A stretch of 64,000 bases of DNA from JACVRW01 sp963827065 (lineage in GTDB: Bacteria > Actinomycetota > Thermoleophilia > Solirubrobacterales > Thermoleophilaceae), in assembly GCA_963827065.1 (NCBI GenBank), contig CAWGZM010000006.1:1-64000 (forward strand), in the 5' to 3' direction. The translations under genes and the position numbers were made by a program. Each line of letters opens with the position of its first letter. Position 1 is the first letter of the stretch. A model generated the notes under the pieces. That model was not told the DNA's origin and ran no database searches. It worked only from the letters and a program-made list of their open reading frames with translations. This document shows, piece by piece, positions 17,828 to 25,893 of the stretch.

Positions 17828-18286
17828 ATGTTCTCCCCCGCCCTCAAGACTCGCCTGGCCACCGCCCTCGCCGGTGCGGCCCTCGCGAGCGCACTGGTCG
17901 TGTCCGGAGCCTCGGCCCACTACGGCCAGCAGACGGACAACCCCGAGTACGTTCCGCCGCCGCCGTCGTCGATCGCCGTCTCGGCCGCCGAGGAGTACCA
18001 GGATCTGCGCTCCCCGGACGCGATCGACGCCGCCCGCGAGGCGGGCGACGAGCCCGAGGCCAGCACGAGCCAGGACATGCGCATGCCCGACACCCGCGAC
18101 GCGGCCGAGGGCTACCAGCCGGAGCTCCGCGCAGCAGCCGGTGGCCGACGAGCCCGTCCGAGCCGTCCGGGTTCGACTTCGTCTCGGCCGCCATCGGGGC
18201 GATCGCCGCTGGCGCGCTCGCGTTCGTGCTCATGGCGACCCTCGGGACTGCGCAGGCCCCCGCGCGGCCGTCCCGCGAGCGCCTGA
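17828..18286 (+). CDS. Secreted DxRxPD-repeat protein with C-terminal membrane anchor
   Basis: ATG 17828 follows an AAAGGAGCGG Shine-Dalgarno. A clean signal peptide (RLATALAGAALASALVVSGASA) precedes a Pro-rich stretch and two copies of a short motif, YQDLRSPDAIDAA and SQDMRMPDTRDAA, about 27 residues apart. The starting frame stays open to TGA 18284-18286, but between about 18140 and 18270 another frame encodes SGFDFVSAAIGAIAAGALAF, a good C-terminal transmembrane helix, so two compensating sequence errors are likely. I recall short proteins of this make-up (D-L-R-S-P-D-A-R-D-A-A repeats, then SGFD-W/F plus a helix) as common but unexplained in Thermoleophilia; that is memory, not a search. 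Ends 14 bp before the haloperoxidase start. Confidence 0.7.
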   Translation: MFSPALKTRLATALAGAALASALVVSGASAHYGQQTDNPEYVPPPPSSIAVSAAEEYQDLRSPDAIDAAREAGDEPEASTSQDMRMPDTRDAAEGYQPELRAAAGGRRARPSRPGSTSSRPPSGRSPLARSRSCSWRPSGLRRPPRGRPASA

Positions 18287-18300
18287 GGCAGGTGAGCGAG

Positions 18301-19560
18301 ATGACCACGAGACACATGCGCAGGACCGGACTGCTCGCGGCGCTCGCGGCGCTGCTTGCGGTCGCGGCGGCACCTGCCCGCGCCGACACGGTCACGGACT
18401 GGAACCTGACCGCGCCGAACACGCTGATCGGGACCACGGCCCCGCTACAGCCGCCTCAGATCGCGGTGCCGCACCTGGCGATGGTCCACGGCGCCGTCTA
18501 CGACGCCGTCAACGCCATCGACGGCGGGCCATGACGGGCATCTGCTGCTCGTCGAAGGTCGGGCGGCCGACCGACTCCAAGGACGCGGCGGCTGCCACGG
18601 CGGCCCATCCGACGTCCTCGTCCACCTCGTGCCGGCACAGCAGCCGGCGCTGGACGGGCAACTGGCGTCGTCGCTTGCCGCGATCCCGGATGGCCGTTCG
18701 AAGAAGCGCGGGATCGCCGTCGGCGAGGCAGCGGCCGCCGCGATGATCGCGGCGCGGACCGACGACGGCCGCTTCGGCGCCCAGGCTTCCCCGTGGGAAC
18801 CGGTCCCGGCGTGTGGCGGCCGGTGCTGCCGATGTTCGTGAACGACCCGAATGCGCTGGCTCAGGGACGTGGAGCCGTTCCTGATCCGGAGCTCGTCGCA
18901 GTTCCGCTCGGAAGGGCCGCTTCCGCTCACGAGCCGGAAATACGCCCGTGAGTTCGAGGAGGTCAGGACGCTCGGCTCGGCGACCGACAGCGAGCGGACG
19001 CCCGAGCAGACGCTGGCCGCGCGTTACTGGGCCGAGAACCCGGCCGTGACGTGGAACCGGACGTTCCGGACGCTGTCGGCGCAGCAGGGGCTGTCGCTCG
19101 TCGACAACGCGCGCTTCTTCGCGGTGCTCTACATGACCGCGACGGACGCGCTGATCAGCGTCTGGGACGACAAGGCGCACTGGTCGTTCTGGCGCCCGAT
19201 CACGGCGATCCAGGAGGCCGGCACGGACGGCAACCCCCGACACCGAGCCGGATCCGGCGTGGCTGCCGCTGATCCCGACGCCGCCGTATCCGGAGCACCC
19301 CTCAGGGCACACCGGCTTCAGCGGCTCGATCGTGAGCACGCTCCAGCAGTTCTTCGGAACGGACGGGATCGCGTGGAGCGACACGAACGCGGCCGGTACG
19401 CGTGAGCTTCACCCGCTTCTCCCAGGCGATCGACGACGTGGTCGACGCCCGGGTGTGGTCCGGGATCCACTTCCGGACCGCGGACGAGCAGGGTGAACGG
19501 ATCGGAAGTCAGGTCGCCCGCTACGTCGGGCAGCGCTACTTCGAGCCCCGGCACCGCTGA
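18301..19560 (+). CDS. Vanadium-dependent haloperoxidase-like PAP2 enzyme (secreted, frame-disrupted)
   Basis: ATG 18301 with AGGTGAG upstream opens a signal peptide (TGLLAALAALLAVAAAPARA). The mature part reads like the bacterial VHPO/PAP2 family: NAIDGG, AEAAAAAMIAARTDD-type helices, NPAVTWNRTFRTL, then all three vanadate/phosphate motifs: KAHWSFWRP (K-x6-RP), PYPEHPSGH (PSGH) and ARVWSGIHFRTAD (R-x5-H-x4-D). About 415 residues. Frame changes fall near 18530, 18620, 18800, 18850, 19240 and 19400, yet each catalytic motif is intact, arguing for sequencing error. Exported acid phosphatase or halide-oxidising activity cannot be told apart from sequence. It shares a unit with the DxRxPD protein. 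Confidence 0.82.
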
Positions 19561-19578
19561 CCGCCCTCGGCAGGGCGG
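19561..19578. terminator. Hairpin between haloperoxidase and gatB
   Basis: CCGCCCT-CGGC-AGGGCGG, a perfect 7-bp stem starting at the base after the haloperoxidase stop and 28 bp from the convergent gatB stop. No T-run, but the position suits a bidirectional terminator. Confidence 0.55.
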
Positions 19579-19603
19579 GTCGCTCCGGCGGCCCGCCCGC
19601 TCG

Positions 19604-19661
19604 GGCTCAGCCGATCCGCTCGCGGATCAGCCGCTGCACCTCGCCGCCGTCCGCGCGGCCC
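19604..19661. repeat. gatB 3'-end segment duplicated at 12546
   Basis: Parent copy of the 57/58-bp direct repeat. It spans the stop and last codons of gatB, including the inverted repeat GATCCGC-TC-GCGGATC (19613-19628), which encodes the LIRERI end of GatB. A gene-end sequence with an internal inverted repeat resembles tyrosine-recombinase attachment cores. Confidence 0.7.
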
Positions 19662-21049
19662 TTCGTCTCGCGCATGACCGCGCCGATGATCGCCCCGATC
19701 GCCTGCTGCTTGCCGGCACGGATCTTCTCGACGGCGTCGGGGTTGTCGGCGATCGCCCGCTCGACGATCTCCTCGAGCTCGCCCGAGTCGGCGGCGCCGA
19801 GTCCGCGCTCCTCGATCACGGCGGCCGGCTCGCCGCCCTCGGCCACGAGCACGTCCAGCACCTCCTTGGCGGCGGAGGCCGACACCTGCTTCGTCCCCAC
19901 CAGCTCGACGAGTCGCGCGAGCGCGCCCGGCTCTAGGCGGGTCGCCGCGGGATCGGCGTCGCCGATCTTCGCGGCGAGCTCGTTGGTCGTCCAGTTGGCC
20001 AGCGCCCGCGTATCGCCGTCGCCCGAGGCGCTCAGCGCCTCCTCGAAGAAGTCGCCGAGCTCGGAGCGGAAGGCGAGCAGCCGGGCCATGTCCGCCGGCA
20101 GCTCGAGCTCGTGCTCGAAGCGCTCCGCGCGCTCGGCCGGCAGCTCCGGCAACGCCGCTCGCGCCCGCTCGAGCATCTCCTCGGTCGGCGCGATCGGGAC
20201 GAGGTCGGGCTCCGGGAAGTAGCGGTAGTCGTGCGCCTCCTCCTTCGAGCGAAGCGAGCTCAGCGTGTCGCTGCGCGGGTCGTAGTGGAGCGTCTCCTGC
20301 TCGACCTGGCCGCCGTCGCGGATGATCGCCTCCTGGCGCGCGATCTCGGCCGTGATGCCGCGCTCGAGGAAGCGGAACGAGTTCATGTTCTTGAGCTCGG
20401 CCTTGGTGCCGAGGGTGGCCTCGCCGGCCGGCCGGATCGACACGTTCGCGTCGACCCTCAGCGAGCCCTCCTCCATGTTCACGTCCGACACGCCCATCCG
20501 CCGGAGCGTCGCCTGGAGCAGACGCCCGAACTCGGCGGCCTGAGCGGGCGAGCGCAGGTCGGGCTCGGTGACGATCTCGACGAGCGGCGTACCGCCACGG
20601 TTGAAGTCGACGACGCTCGCCTCCGCCCCGTGGATGCGCCCGGAGGCGCCGGCGTGCACCAGCTTCGCGGCGTCCTCCTCGAGGTGCACGCGGTGGATGC
20701 GCACGTCGCCGAGCCGGCCGCCCGTCGCGAGCGGGATGTCGTACTGGCTGATCTGGTAGCCCTTCGGCAGGTCCGGATAGAAGTAGTTCTTCCGGTGGAA
20801 GATCGAGCGCGGAGCGATCTCACAGCCGAAGGCCATTGCGATCATCAGGGCGAAGTGGACCGCCTCGGCATTCGTGACGGGCAGCGTGCCGGGGTGACCG
20901 AGGCAGACCGGGCAGGTGAGCGTGTTCGGCTCGGCGCCGAAGGAGAGCGCGCAGCCGCAGAACATCTTCGTGCGTGTGCTCAGCTGCACGTGGATCTCGA
21001 TGCCGATCACCGGCTCGTACACGCGTGTCTCGGGCTCGGTGATGCTCAT
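19607..21049 (-). CDS. gatB: Asp/Glu-tRNA(Asn/Gln) amidotransferase subunit B
   Basis: 480 residues from ATG 21049. GatB binds misacylated Glu-tRNA(Gln) or Asp-tRNA(Asn), activates the side chain and receives ammonia from GatA. Family landmarks: VIGIEIHVQLSTRTKMFC near the start, CPVCLGHPGTLPVTN (zinc/ATP region), GYQISQYDIPLA, VDFNRGGTPLVEIVTEPD, and a C-terminal YqeY-like domain ending in RLIRERIG. Its ATG overlaps the gatA stop by 4 bp. The presence of GatCAB implies the organism makes Gln-tRNA and/or Asn-tRNA indirectly; the discriminating-type gltX cannot be judged. Confidence 0.97.
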   Translation of the reverse strand: MSITEPETRVYEPVIGIEIHVQLSTRTKMFCGCALSFGAEPNTLTCPVCLGHPGTLPVTNAEAVHFALMIAMAFGCEIAPRSIFHRKNYFYPDLPKGYQISQYDIPLATGGRLGDVRIHRVHLEEDAAKLVHAGASGRIHGAEASVVDFNRGGTPLVEIVTEPDLRSPAQAAEFGRLLQATLRRMGVSDVNMEEGSLRVDANVSIRPAGEATLGTKAELKNMNSFRFLERGITAEIARQEAIIRDGGQVEQETLHYDPRSDTLSSLRSKEEAHDYRYFPEPDLVPIAPTEEMLERARAALPELPAERAERFEHELELPADMARLLAFRSELGDFFEEALSASGDGDTRALANWTTNELAAKIGDADPAATRLEPGALARLVELVGTKQVSASAAKEVLDVLVAEGGEPAAVIEERGLGAADSGELEEIVERAIADNPDAVEKIRAGKQQAIGAIIGAVMRETKGRADGGEVQRLIRERIG

Positions 21050-22443
21050 CGGAGCACCGGCACCCCCTCGAAGCCGATCGCCTGCTCGAGCGCGTAGGCG
21101 GCGTCGAGGATGGCGGCCTCGCTGAAGGCAGGCCCGGCGATCTGGAAGCCGACCGGGAGGCCGTCGCTGAGGCCGGCCGGGATCGAGATCGCGGGCGTGC
21201 CGGCGAGCGGCATCGGCACCGTGAAGTAATCGGACAGGTACATCGCGAGCGGGTCGGCGGTGCGCGAACCGAGTTCGAAGGCGACGGTCGGCGAGGTGGG
21301 CGTGACGAGGAAGTCGACCTTCTCGAAGGCCGCGCGGAAGTCCTCGACGATCTTGGTGCGCACCTTCTGCGCCTTGCCGTAGTAGGCCTCGTAGTAGCCC
21401 GACGAGAGCGCGTAGGTGCCGATCATGATGCGCCGCTTGACCTCGTCGCCGAACCCGTCGTGGCGGGTCTGCTCGTACATCCGCGTGAGGTCGCCGTCGC
21501 CGGAGCGCATCCCGTAGCGCACGCCGTCGTAGCGGGCCAGGTTGGCGCTCGCCTCGGCGGGCGCGATCACGTAGTAGGCGGACAGGCCGAGGCCCGCGCT
21601 CGGCATCTCGACCGGCTCGACCGAGCCGCCGAGCTCCTCGATTTTGGCGAGCGTGTCGCGCACCACCTCCGCCACTCCCGGCTCGAGGCCCTCCTCCTCG
21701 AGGCCCCAGACGCCGAAGCGCACGCCGTCCAGCCGCTCGGCGCTCGGCATGGGGATCTCGCCGGGAATGCCGAGCGACGTCGAGTCGCAGGGGTCGCGGC
21801 CCTGGAGGAGGCCGAGCATGAGCGCGGCGTCGGTCACGTCGCGCGTCAGCGGGCCGCACTGGTCGAGCGACGAGGCGAAGGCGATCATCCCGTAGCGCGA
21901 CACGGCGCCGTAGGTGGGCTTCATGCCGACGATGCCGCACAGCGACGCGGGCTGGCGGATCGAACCGCCCGTGTCGGTGCCGATCGCCCAGGGCGCGTAG
22001 CCGGCCGCCACCGCCGCGGCGCTGCCGCCGCTCGAGCCGCCTGGCACGCGCGTCCGGTCCCACGGGTTCTGGACCGGCCTGTAGCCGGAGTTCTCGTTCG
22101 AAGAGCCCATCGCGAACTCGTCCTGGTTCGTCTTGCCGAGCACCGCAGCTCCGGCCGCCTGCAGGTTGCGGACGGAGGTGGCGGTGTAGGGCGGGCGATA
22201 GCCCTCGAGGATGCGCGAGCCGGCGGAGCTCGGCACGCCCTCGACGCAGAAGAGGTCCTTGGCGGCGAACGGTGGGAGCTCACCGGCCTCAGCGGGCGGC
22301 TCGTCCGCCACCCAGAGGAACGCTCCCAGCTCGTCCGCCGCGGCCCGGCCGCGCCAGAACTCGAAGACCTCGGCCGGCGAGACGTCGCCGGCGCGCACGC
22401 GCTCCGCCTGCTGCGCGGCCGTTAGGTCGAGCAGCTCGCTCAC
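21046..22443 (-). CDS. gatA: Asp/Glu-tRNA(Asn/Gln) amidotransferase subunit A
   Basis: 465-residue amidase-signature enzyme that hydrolyses glutamine and channels ammonia to GatB. The Ser-cisSer-Lys triad is visible: Lys in PPFAAKDLFC, cis-Ser in GGSSGGSAAAVAAG, and the nucleophile in GTDTGGSIRQPASLCG. Full family length. Overlaps gatC upstream and gatB downstream by 4 bp each (ATGA), so the three subunits are translationally coupled. Confidence 0.97.
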   Translation of the reverse strand: MSELLDLTAAQQAERVRAGDVSPAEVFEFWRGRAAADELGAFLWVADEPPAEAGELPPFAAKDLFCVEGVPSSAGSRILEGYRPPYTATSVRNLQAAGAAVLGKTNQDEFAMGSSNENSGYRPVQNPWDRTRVPGGSSGGSAAAVAAGYAPWAIGTDTGGSIRQPASLCGIVGMKPTYGAVSRYGMIAFASSLDQCGPLTRDVTDAALMLGLLQGRDPCDSTSLGIPGEIPMPSAERLDGVRFGVWGLEEEGLEPGVAEVVRDTLAKIEELGGSVEPVEMPSAGLGLSAYYVIAPAEASANLARYDGVRYGMRSGDGDLTRMYEQTRHDGFGDEVKRRIMIGTYALSSGYYEAYYGKAQKVRTKIVEDFRAAFEKVDFLVTPTSPTVAFELGSRTADPLAMYLSDYFTVPMPLAGTPAISIPAGLSDGLPVGFQIAGPAFSEAAILDAAYALEQAIGFEGVPVLR

Positions 22444-22727
22444 GACTGTCCCGGGCTCGGCACCCTGAAGCCGCTGTCCACCGGATCGGGAGCCTGCTCG
22501 AGCGCCTGCTCCTTCGAGAGCCCGGGACGCGGCACGTCCTCGCGCAGCACGTTCTGGAGCTCGACGACGTGCGAGGTGGGCTCTACTCCGTCGAGGTCGA
22601 GCCGGTCCATCTGCTCCACGTACTCGACGATCTTGGAGAGCTCGGGCGCGAGCCGCTCGACCTCCTCCTCGCTGAACCGGAGGCGGGCGAGCTTCGCCAC
22701 GTGCAGGACCGCGTCGCGATCGATCAT
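22440..22727 (-). CDS. gatC: Asp/Glu-tRNA(Asn/Gln) amidotransferase subunit C
   Basis: 95 residues, the normal size for the small stabilising subunit that wraps the GatA-GatB interface. Typical opening (IDRDAVLHVAKLARLRFSEE) and EYVEQMDRLDLDGVEPTSHV. First of the coupled gatCAB genes; 34 bp downstream of a membrane-protein gene on the same strand. Confidence 0.95.
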   Translation of the reverse strand: MIDRDAVLHVAKLARLRFSEEEVERLAPELSKIVEYVEQMDRLDLDGVEPTSHVVELQNVLREDVPRPGLSKEQALEQAPDPVDSGFRVPSPGQS

Positions 22728-22761
22728 CGGCGCGATTGTAGGTCGGTCGAGCGCAGCGACC

Positions 22762-23256
22762 TCATCCGCCGCCCTCGGGCCGGGGCGCCGGGATCGTCTC
22801 GATCTCGGGCGACGGAGGAGCGGGCGCGCCGCTCAGGTCGGTGCGACGGCCCGGGCGCGACGGGCGCTCGTCGCGCATGGCGACGAGCGAGCCGATGACG
22901 ATGCCGAGCGCTCCCGCGAGGCCCAACCAGAGGCCCCATTCACGCGCGCTCGCGGCGCCGGGCAGGTCGAGCACCCGGATGAGCACCAGGAGGACCGCGA
23001 GCGCGCCGCCCAGGCACACGAAGATGCTGAAGGCGAGCGGGACAGCGGGGAGACGCTGCGCCGCGGTGATGAGGAGCAGCGCGACGGCCGCTGCCGCGAT
23101 CAGCGCGAGCAGGATGTCGAGCACGGCCAGCGACTCGAACCCGCTGCTCGTGTCGAGCTCGTCCGCTCCATACCAGGGCAGGAACAGCGACACGAGCAGC
23201 GCGATCCCGGAGATCGCCGTGATCCACTCGCCGACGCGCAGTCTTCGCAGGTCCAT
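22762..23256 (-). CDS. Four-helix membrane protein upstream of gatCAB
   Basis: 164 residues from ATG 23256. Four hydrophobic spans: ITAISGIALLVSLFLPWYG, LAVLDILLALIAAAAVALLL, LAFSIFVCLGGALAVLLVLI and GLWLGLAGALGIVIGSLVAM, then a cytoplasmic Pro/Arg-rich tail (RPSRPGRRTDLSGAPAPP). The pattern SLFLPWYG followed by a polar loop is common in small actinobacterial membrane proteins of unknown role. The open frame continues upstream past the ATG, but with no membrane or signal features. Likely co-transcribed with gatC. Confidence 0.75.
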   Translation of the reverse strand: MDLRRLRVGEWITAISGIALLVSLFLPWYGADELDTSSGFESLAVLDILLALIAAAAVALLLITAAQRLPAVPLAFSIFVCLGGALAVLLVLIRVLDLPGAASAREWGLWLGLAGALGIVIGSLVAMRDERPSRPGRRTDLSGAPAPPSPEIETIPAPRPEGGG

Positions 23257-23546
23257 TCGACGCGGCAGCGTACTCGCGCGATCGCAGCCCGGCGCCGCCG
23301 GGCCCCCGGCCGCAGGGGAAGCGCCGGGGACCGACGGGCCGGGGCGCGCGGGATGCGCCTGCGAGGGAGTGGCGGCCCGCGCGGGCGGCTCGGGCGGGGT
23401 TCGACAGCGGCCCGCCAGGTCCGCTCCACCCGAACTCACCCTGCAGGCTTCCACTCGCGCGGGCACGGGCCTATGGGGGGAACCCGGCGTGCTCTGGTTC
23501 GGTTACCCGTACGCCCCGCGGCGTCGCGGCAGCCATCATTCCCCTG
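23257..23546. promoter_or_regulatory. Divergent intergenic region
   Basis: 290 bp between the membrane-protein gene and the MFS gene. No ORF with convincing composition and no strong repeat. A CGGTTACCC sequence at 23500-23508 resembles the CGGTTACCG core seen at 12632 and 17759 but lacks the last symmetric base. Presumably holds both promoters. Confidence 0.4.
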
Positions 23547-25268
23547 ATGAGAATCGCGCCACTCCGTCTGCCTGTGGCCGGCCTCGCATTCCTGGCGCTG
23601 GCGGACACCGCGATCGTCGCGCTCGCCCTGCCGCCGATCCTGCGCGAGCTGGACACCGACGTCGCCGGCGTCGCGGCCGTCCTCGGCGTATACGCGGTTG
23701 TGCTCGCTCTCGCGCTGCCCGCCGCCGAGTGGCTCTGGCGCCGCGCGGGCACGCGTGCGGTCGGGATCTCCGGAGTCGCGCTGTTCACGGGCGGCTCGCT
23801 CGCCTGCGGGCTCGCGGACACGCTCGACGTGCTCCTGGTCGCGCGTGGCGTCCAGGCCATGGGCGGCGCGGCGCTCCTCGTCAGCGCCTACGTCCTGCTC
23901 TCGGGCGAGCAGGGCGGCCGGCGCATGTGGCAGCTCGCTGTGCTGCTCGGCACCGCCGCCGGGCCCGCGATCGGCGGGGCGCTGACACAGGCGCTCGGGT
24001 GGCGTTCGATCTTCTTCGTTCAGGCCCCGGCCGCCCTGCTGGCGCTGCCGGGCGTGCTGACCGCCCGCGACGAGCTCGACAGCGCGGCCGATCCCGACGA
24101 GCGCCCGCCGGCCCGGCGCCGGCGCGCCTGGCACGACGTCGAGGCGGACGGCGTCGTGCGCCCGCGCTGGGCGCTCGGGCGCGTCCTCGCCCTCGGGCTC
24201 ATCTCGGGCGCGGTGACCGCCGCGCTCTTCCTGACGGTCCTGCTCCTGATCAGCGGCTGGGGCATCGAGCCGCTCACCGCGGCGCTCGCCGTAACCGTCA
24301 TGCCGCTAGCCGCGCTGGCGATGGTTCCGTTGCGCGGTTCGCCTGGTGTGCACGCCGCCGCCGGCGCCCTTCTGGTCGCGGCCGGGAGCGCGGCGCTCGC
24401 CTTCTTGCCCAGCGCCTCGGTCGCGTGGACGATCCCGCCGCAGCTGGCCGTCGGTGCCGGCATGGGCCTGGCGCTGCCGGCGCTCGCGGGTCGCCTGCTC
24501 CCAGAGCGCAACGGCCGCGACGCGGCGCGCCTGCTGGCGATCAGGCACGTCGGGATCGCGCTTGTCCTCCTGATCCTCGCCCCGATAGCCCAGAGCGAGC
24601 TCGACAGCACGCTCGCCGAGACGCGCGAGCGCGGCGCCGCGATCATCCTCGACGCACCGATCGACCCGCGCGTGAAGCTCGACGTTGCGCCCAAGCTCTC
24701 GGAGAGCGTCGAGACCGAGGATCCGCGCGGCGGCCTCGAGCGCGTGTTCGCGGCCGGGCGCGGGGAGGTCGACGACGACGAGCGGGAGGACTACGACGCG
24801 CTCGCCGAGCGCGCCGACGAGGTGCTCGTCGCCGGCGTCAACGACGGCTTCTCGACCGCCTTCCTCGTCGGCGCCGGGCTCGCGCTGCTCGCCGCGCTGA
24901 TCCTCCTGCCGGCGGCGCTTGGCTACAGCCTCGCCGGAGCCAGGCCCGCTATCGCGGTCGGGGTGGCGTGCGTCGCGGCGCTCGCGGTCGGCGCCTACGC
25001 GGTCGCGGCCGACAGCGAGCGTCCCGAGCAGGTGGTGATCGCGGACCCCTGCGAGGACCGCGACAACCCCGGCAGCGGCGGCATCACCGGATTCCTCCAG
25101 GACGCCGCCCTGGTCGCCCTCGACGAGGTCGCCTGCCGGGTCGGCTCGTCACGCGAGGAGCTCGTGCTGGCCATGGTCGACGACGACGCCGCCAGGGATT
25201 ACGAGCGCCGCTATGACGTCGACCCGCGCTCCGTGATCGACCTCGCCGGCAGCGTGCTCCCGGGTTAG
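23547..25268 (+). CDS. MFS transporter with C-terminal extracytoplasmic domain
   Basis: 573 residues, about 100 longer than usual MFS drug exporters. The N-terminal half has DTAIVALALPPILREL, the DHA2-type motif D-x-x-I-V-x-x-A-L-P-x-I, and motif C-like AAGPAIGGALTQALGWRSIFFVQ. Further helices follow to about residue 345, then an acidic loop (VDDDEREDYDALAERADEV), two last helices and a soluble tail beginning about residue 490 with DPCEDRDNPGSGGITGFLQD and ending VDPRSVIDLAGSVLP. Two cysteines in the tail could form a disulfide outside the cell. Substrate unknown; the stop shares TTAG with the convergent reductase gene. Confidence 0.8.
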   Translation: MRIAPLRLPVAGLAFLALADTAIVALALPPILRELDTDVAGVAAVLGVYAVVLALALPAAEWLWRRAGTRAVGISGVALFTGGSLACGLADTLDVLLVARGVQAMGGAALLVSAYVLLSGEQGGRRMWQLAVLLGTAAGPAIGGALTQALGWRSIFFVQAPAALLALPGVLTARDELDSAADPDERPPARRRRAWHDVEADGVVRPRWALGRVLALGLISGAVTAALFLTVLLLISGWGIEPLTAALAVTVMPLAALAMVPLRGSPGVHAAAGALLVAAGSAALAFLPSASVAWTIPPQLAVGAGMGLALPALAGRLLPERNGRDAARLLAIRHVGIALVLLILAPIAQSELDSTLAETRERGAAIILDAPIDPRVKLDVAPKLSESVETEDPRGGLERVFAAGRGEVDDDEREDYDALAERADEVLVAGVNDGFSTAFLVGAGLALLAALILLPAALGYSLAGARPAIAVGVACVAALAVGAYAVAADSERPEQVVIADPCEDRDNPGSGGITGFLQDAALVALDEVACRVGSSREELVLAMVDDDAARDYERRYDVDPRSVIDLAGSVLPG

Positions 25269-25831
25269 CGGCCGTAGGTCAGGACGACGACGCCCTCGTC
25301 GCCGACCGGCCGCGAGTCGAGGAGCTTCAGCCTCGTCTTGTCGCTCGACTCGCCCCACAGCCGCTTGCCGCTCCCCAGGACCAGCGGGAAGACCATCAGG
25401 CGCAGCTCGTCGAGGAGGTCGTTCTCGAGCAGCGCCTGCACGAGCTGGGCGCTGCCGTGCACGACGACTTCGCCGTCATGCTCGTCCTTGATGCGCGCCA
25501 CGGCTTCGGTCAGCTCGTCTCCCCGGATCACGGTCGAGCCCGACCAGTCCGGGTCCTCGAGCGTCGAGGAGACGACGTACTTCGGCATGTTGTTGAACTT
25601 GTCGGCGAACTCGCCGTCGCGCGACGGCCACGCGTCCGCGAACCCCTCGTAGGTCACGCGACCCAGGAGCAGCGCGTCGCTGCCCATGGTCTCGTCGAGC
25701 TTGAACCTGTCGCCCTCTTCGCCGCGCGAGATCTCGAAGCTCCAGCCGCTGTGCTTGAAGTCCTCCGAGCCGCCCGGGTCCTCGATGACGCCGTCCAGCG
25801 AGATGAACTCGGTTGCCACGATGCGTCCCAT
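25265..25831 (-). CDS. RibD C-terminal / dihydrofolate-reductase-like protein
   Basis: 188 residues of the stand-alone RibD_C family. MGRIVATEFISLDGVIEDPG is the diagnostic start, followed by LLLGRVTYEGFADAWP, PKYVVSSTLEDPDW, VVVHGSAQLVQALLENDLLDELRLMVFPLVLGSGKRL (quoted in parts: VVVHGSAQLVQAL, DELRLMVFPLVLGSG). An NAD(P)H-dependent reductase, substrate not assignable; these are often labelled DHFR-like but rarely proven to act in folate metabolism. Convergent with the MFS gene (TTAG overlap); folD follows 62 bp on, same strand. Confidence 0.85.
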   Translation of the reverse strand: MGRIVATEFISLDGVIEDPGGSEDFKHSGWSFEISRGEEGDRFKLDETMGSDALLLGRVTYEGFADAWPSRDGEFADKFNNMPKYVVSSTLEDPDWSGSTVIRGDELTEAVARIKDEHDGEVVVHGSAQLVQALLENDLLDELRLMVFPLVLGSGKRLWGESSDKTRLKLLDSRPVGDEGVVVLTYGR

Positions 25832-25893
25832 TTCGGTCCTCCTTCGATTGCCTATCTACCGGTGCGTCGAACGAGACGACCGGGAATCGACAA

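Noticed and set aside
23500..23508. Third copy of the CGGTTACCG element ahead of the MFS gene
   Set aside because: Last base differs, so the palindrome is broken, and flanks do not match the other two copies.
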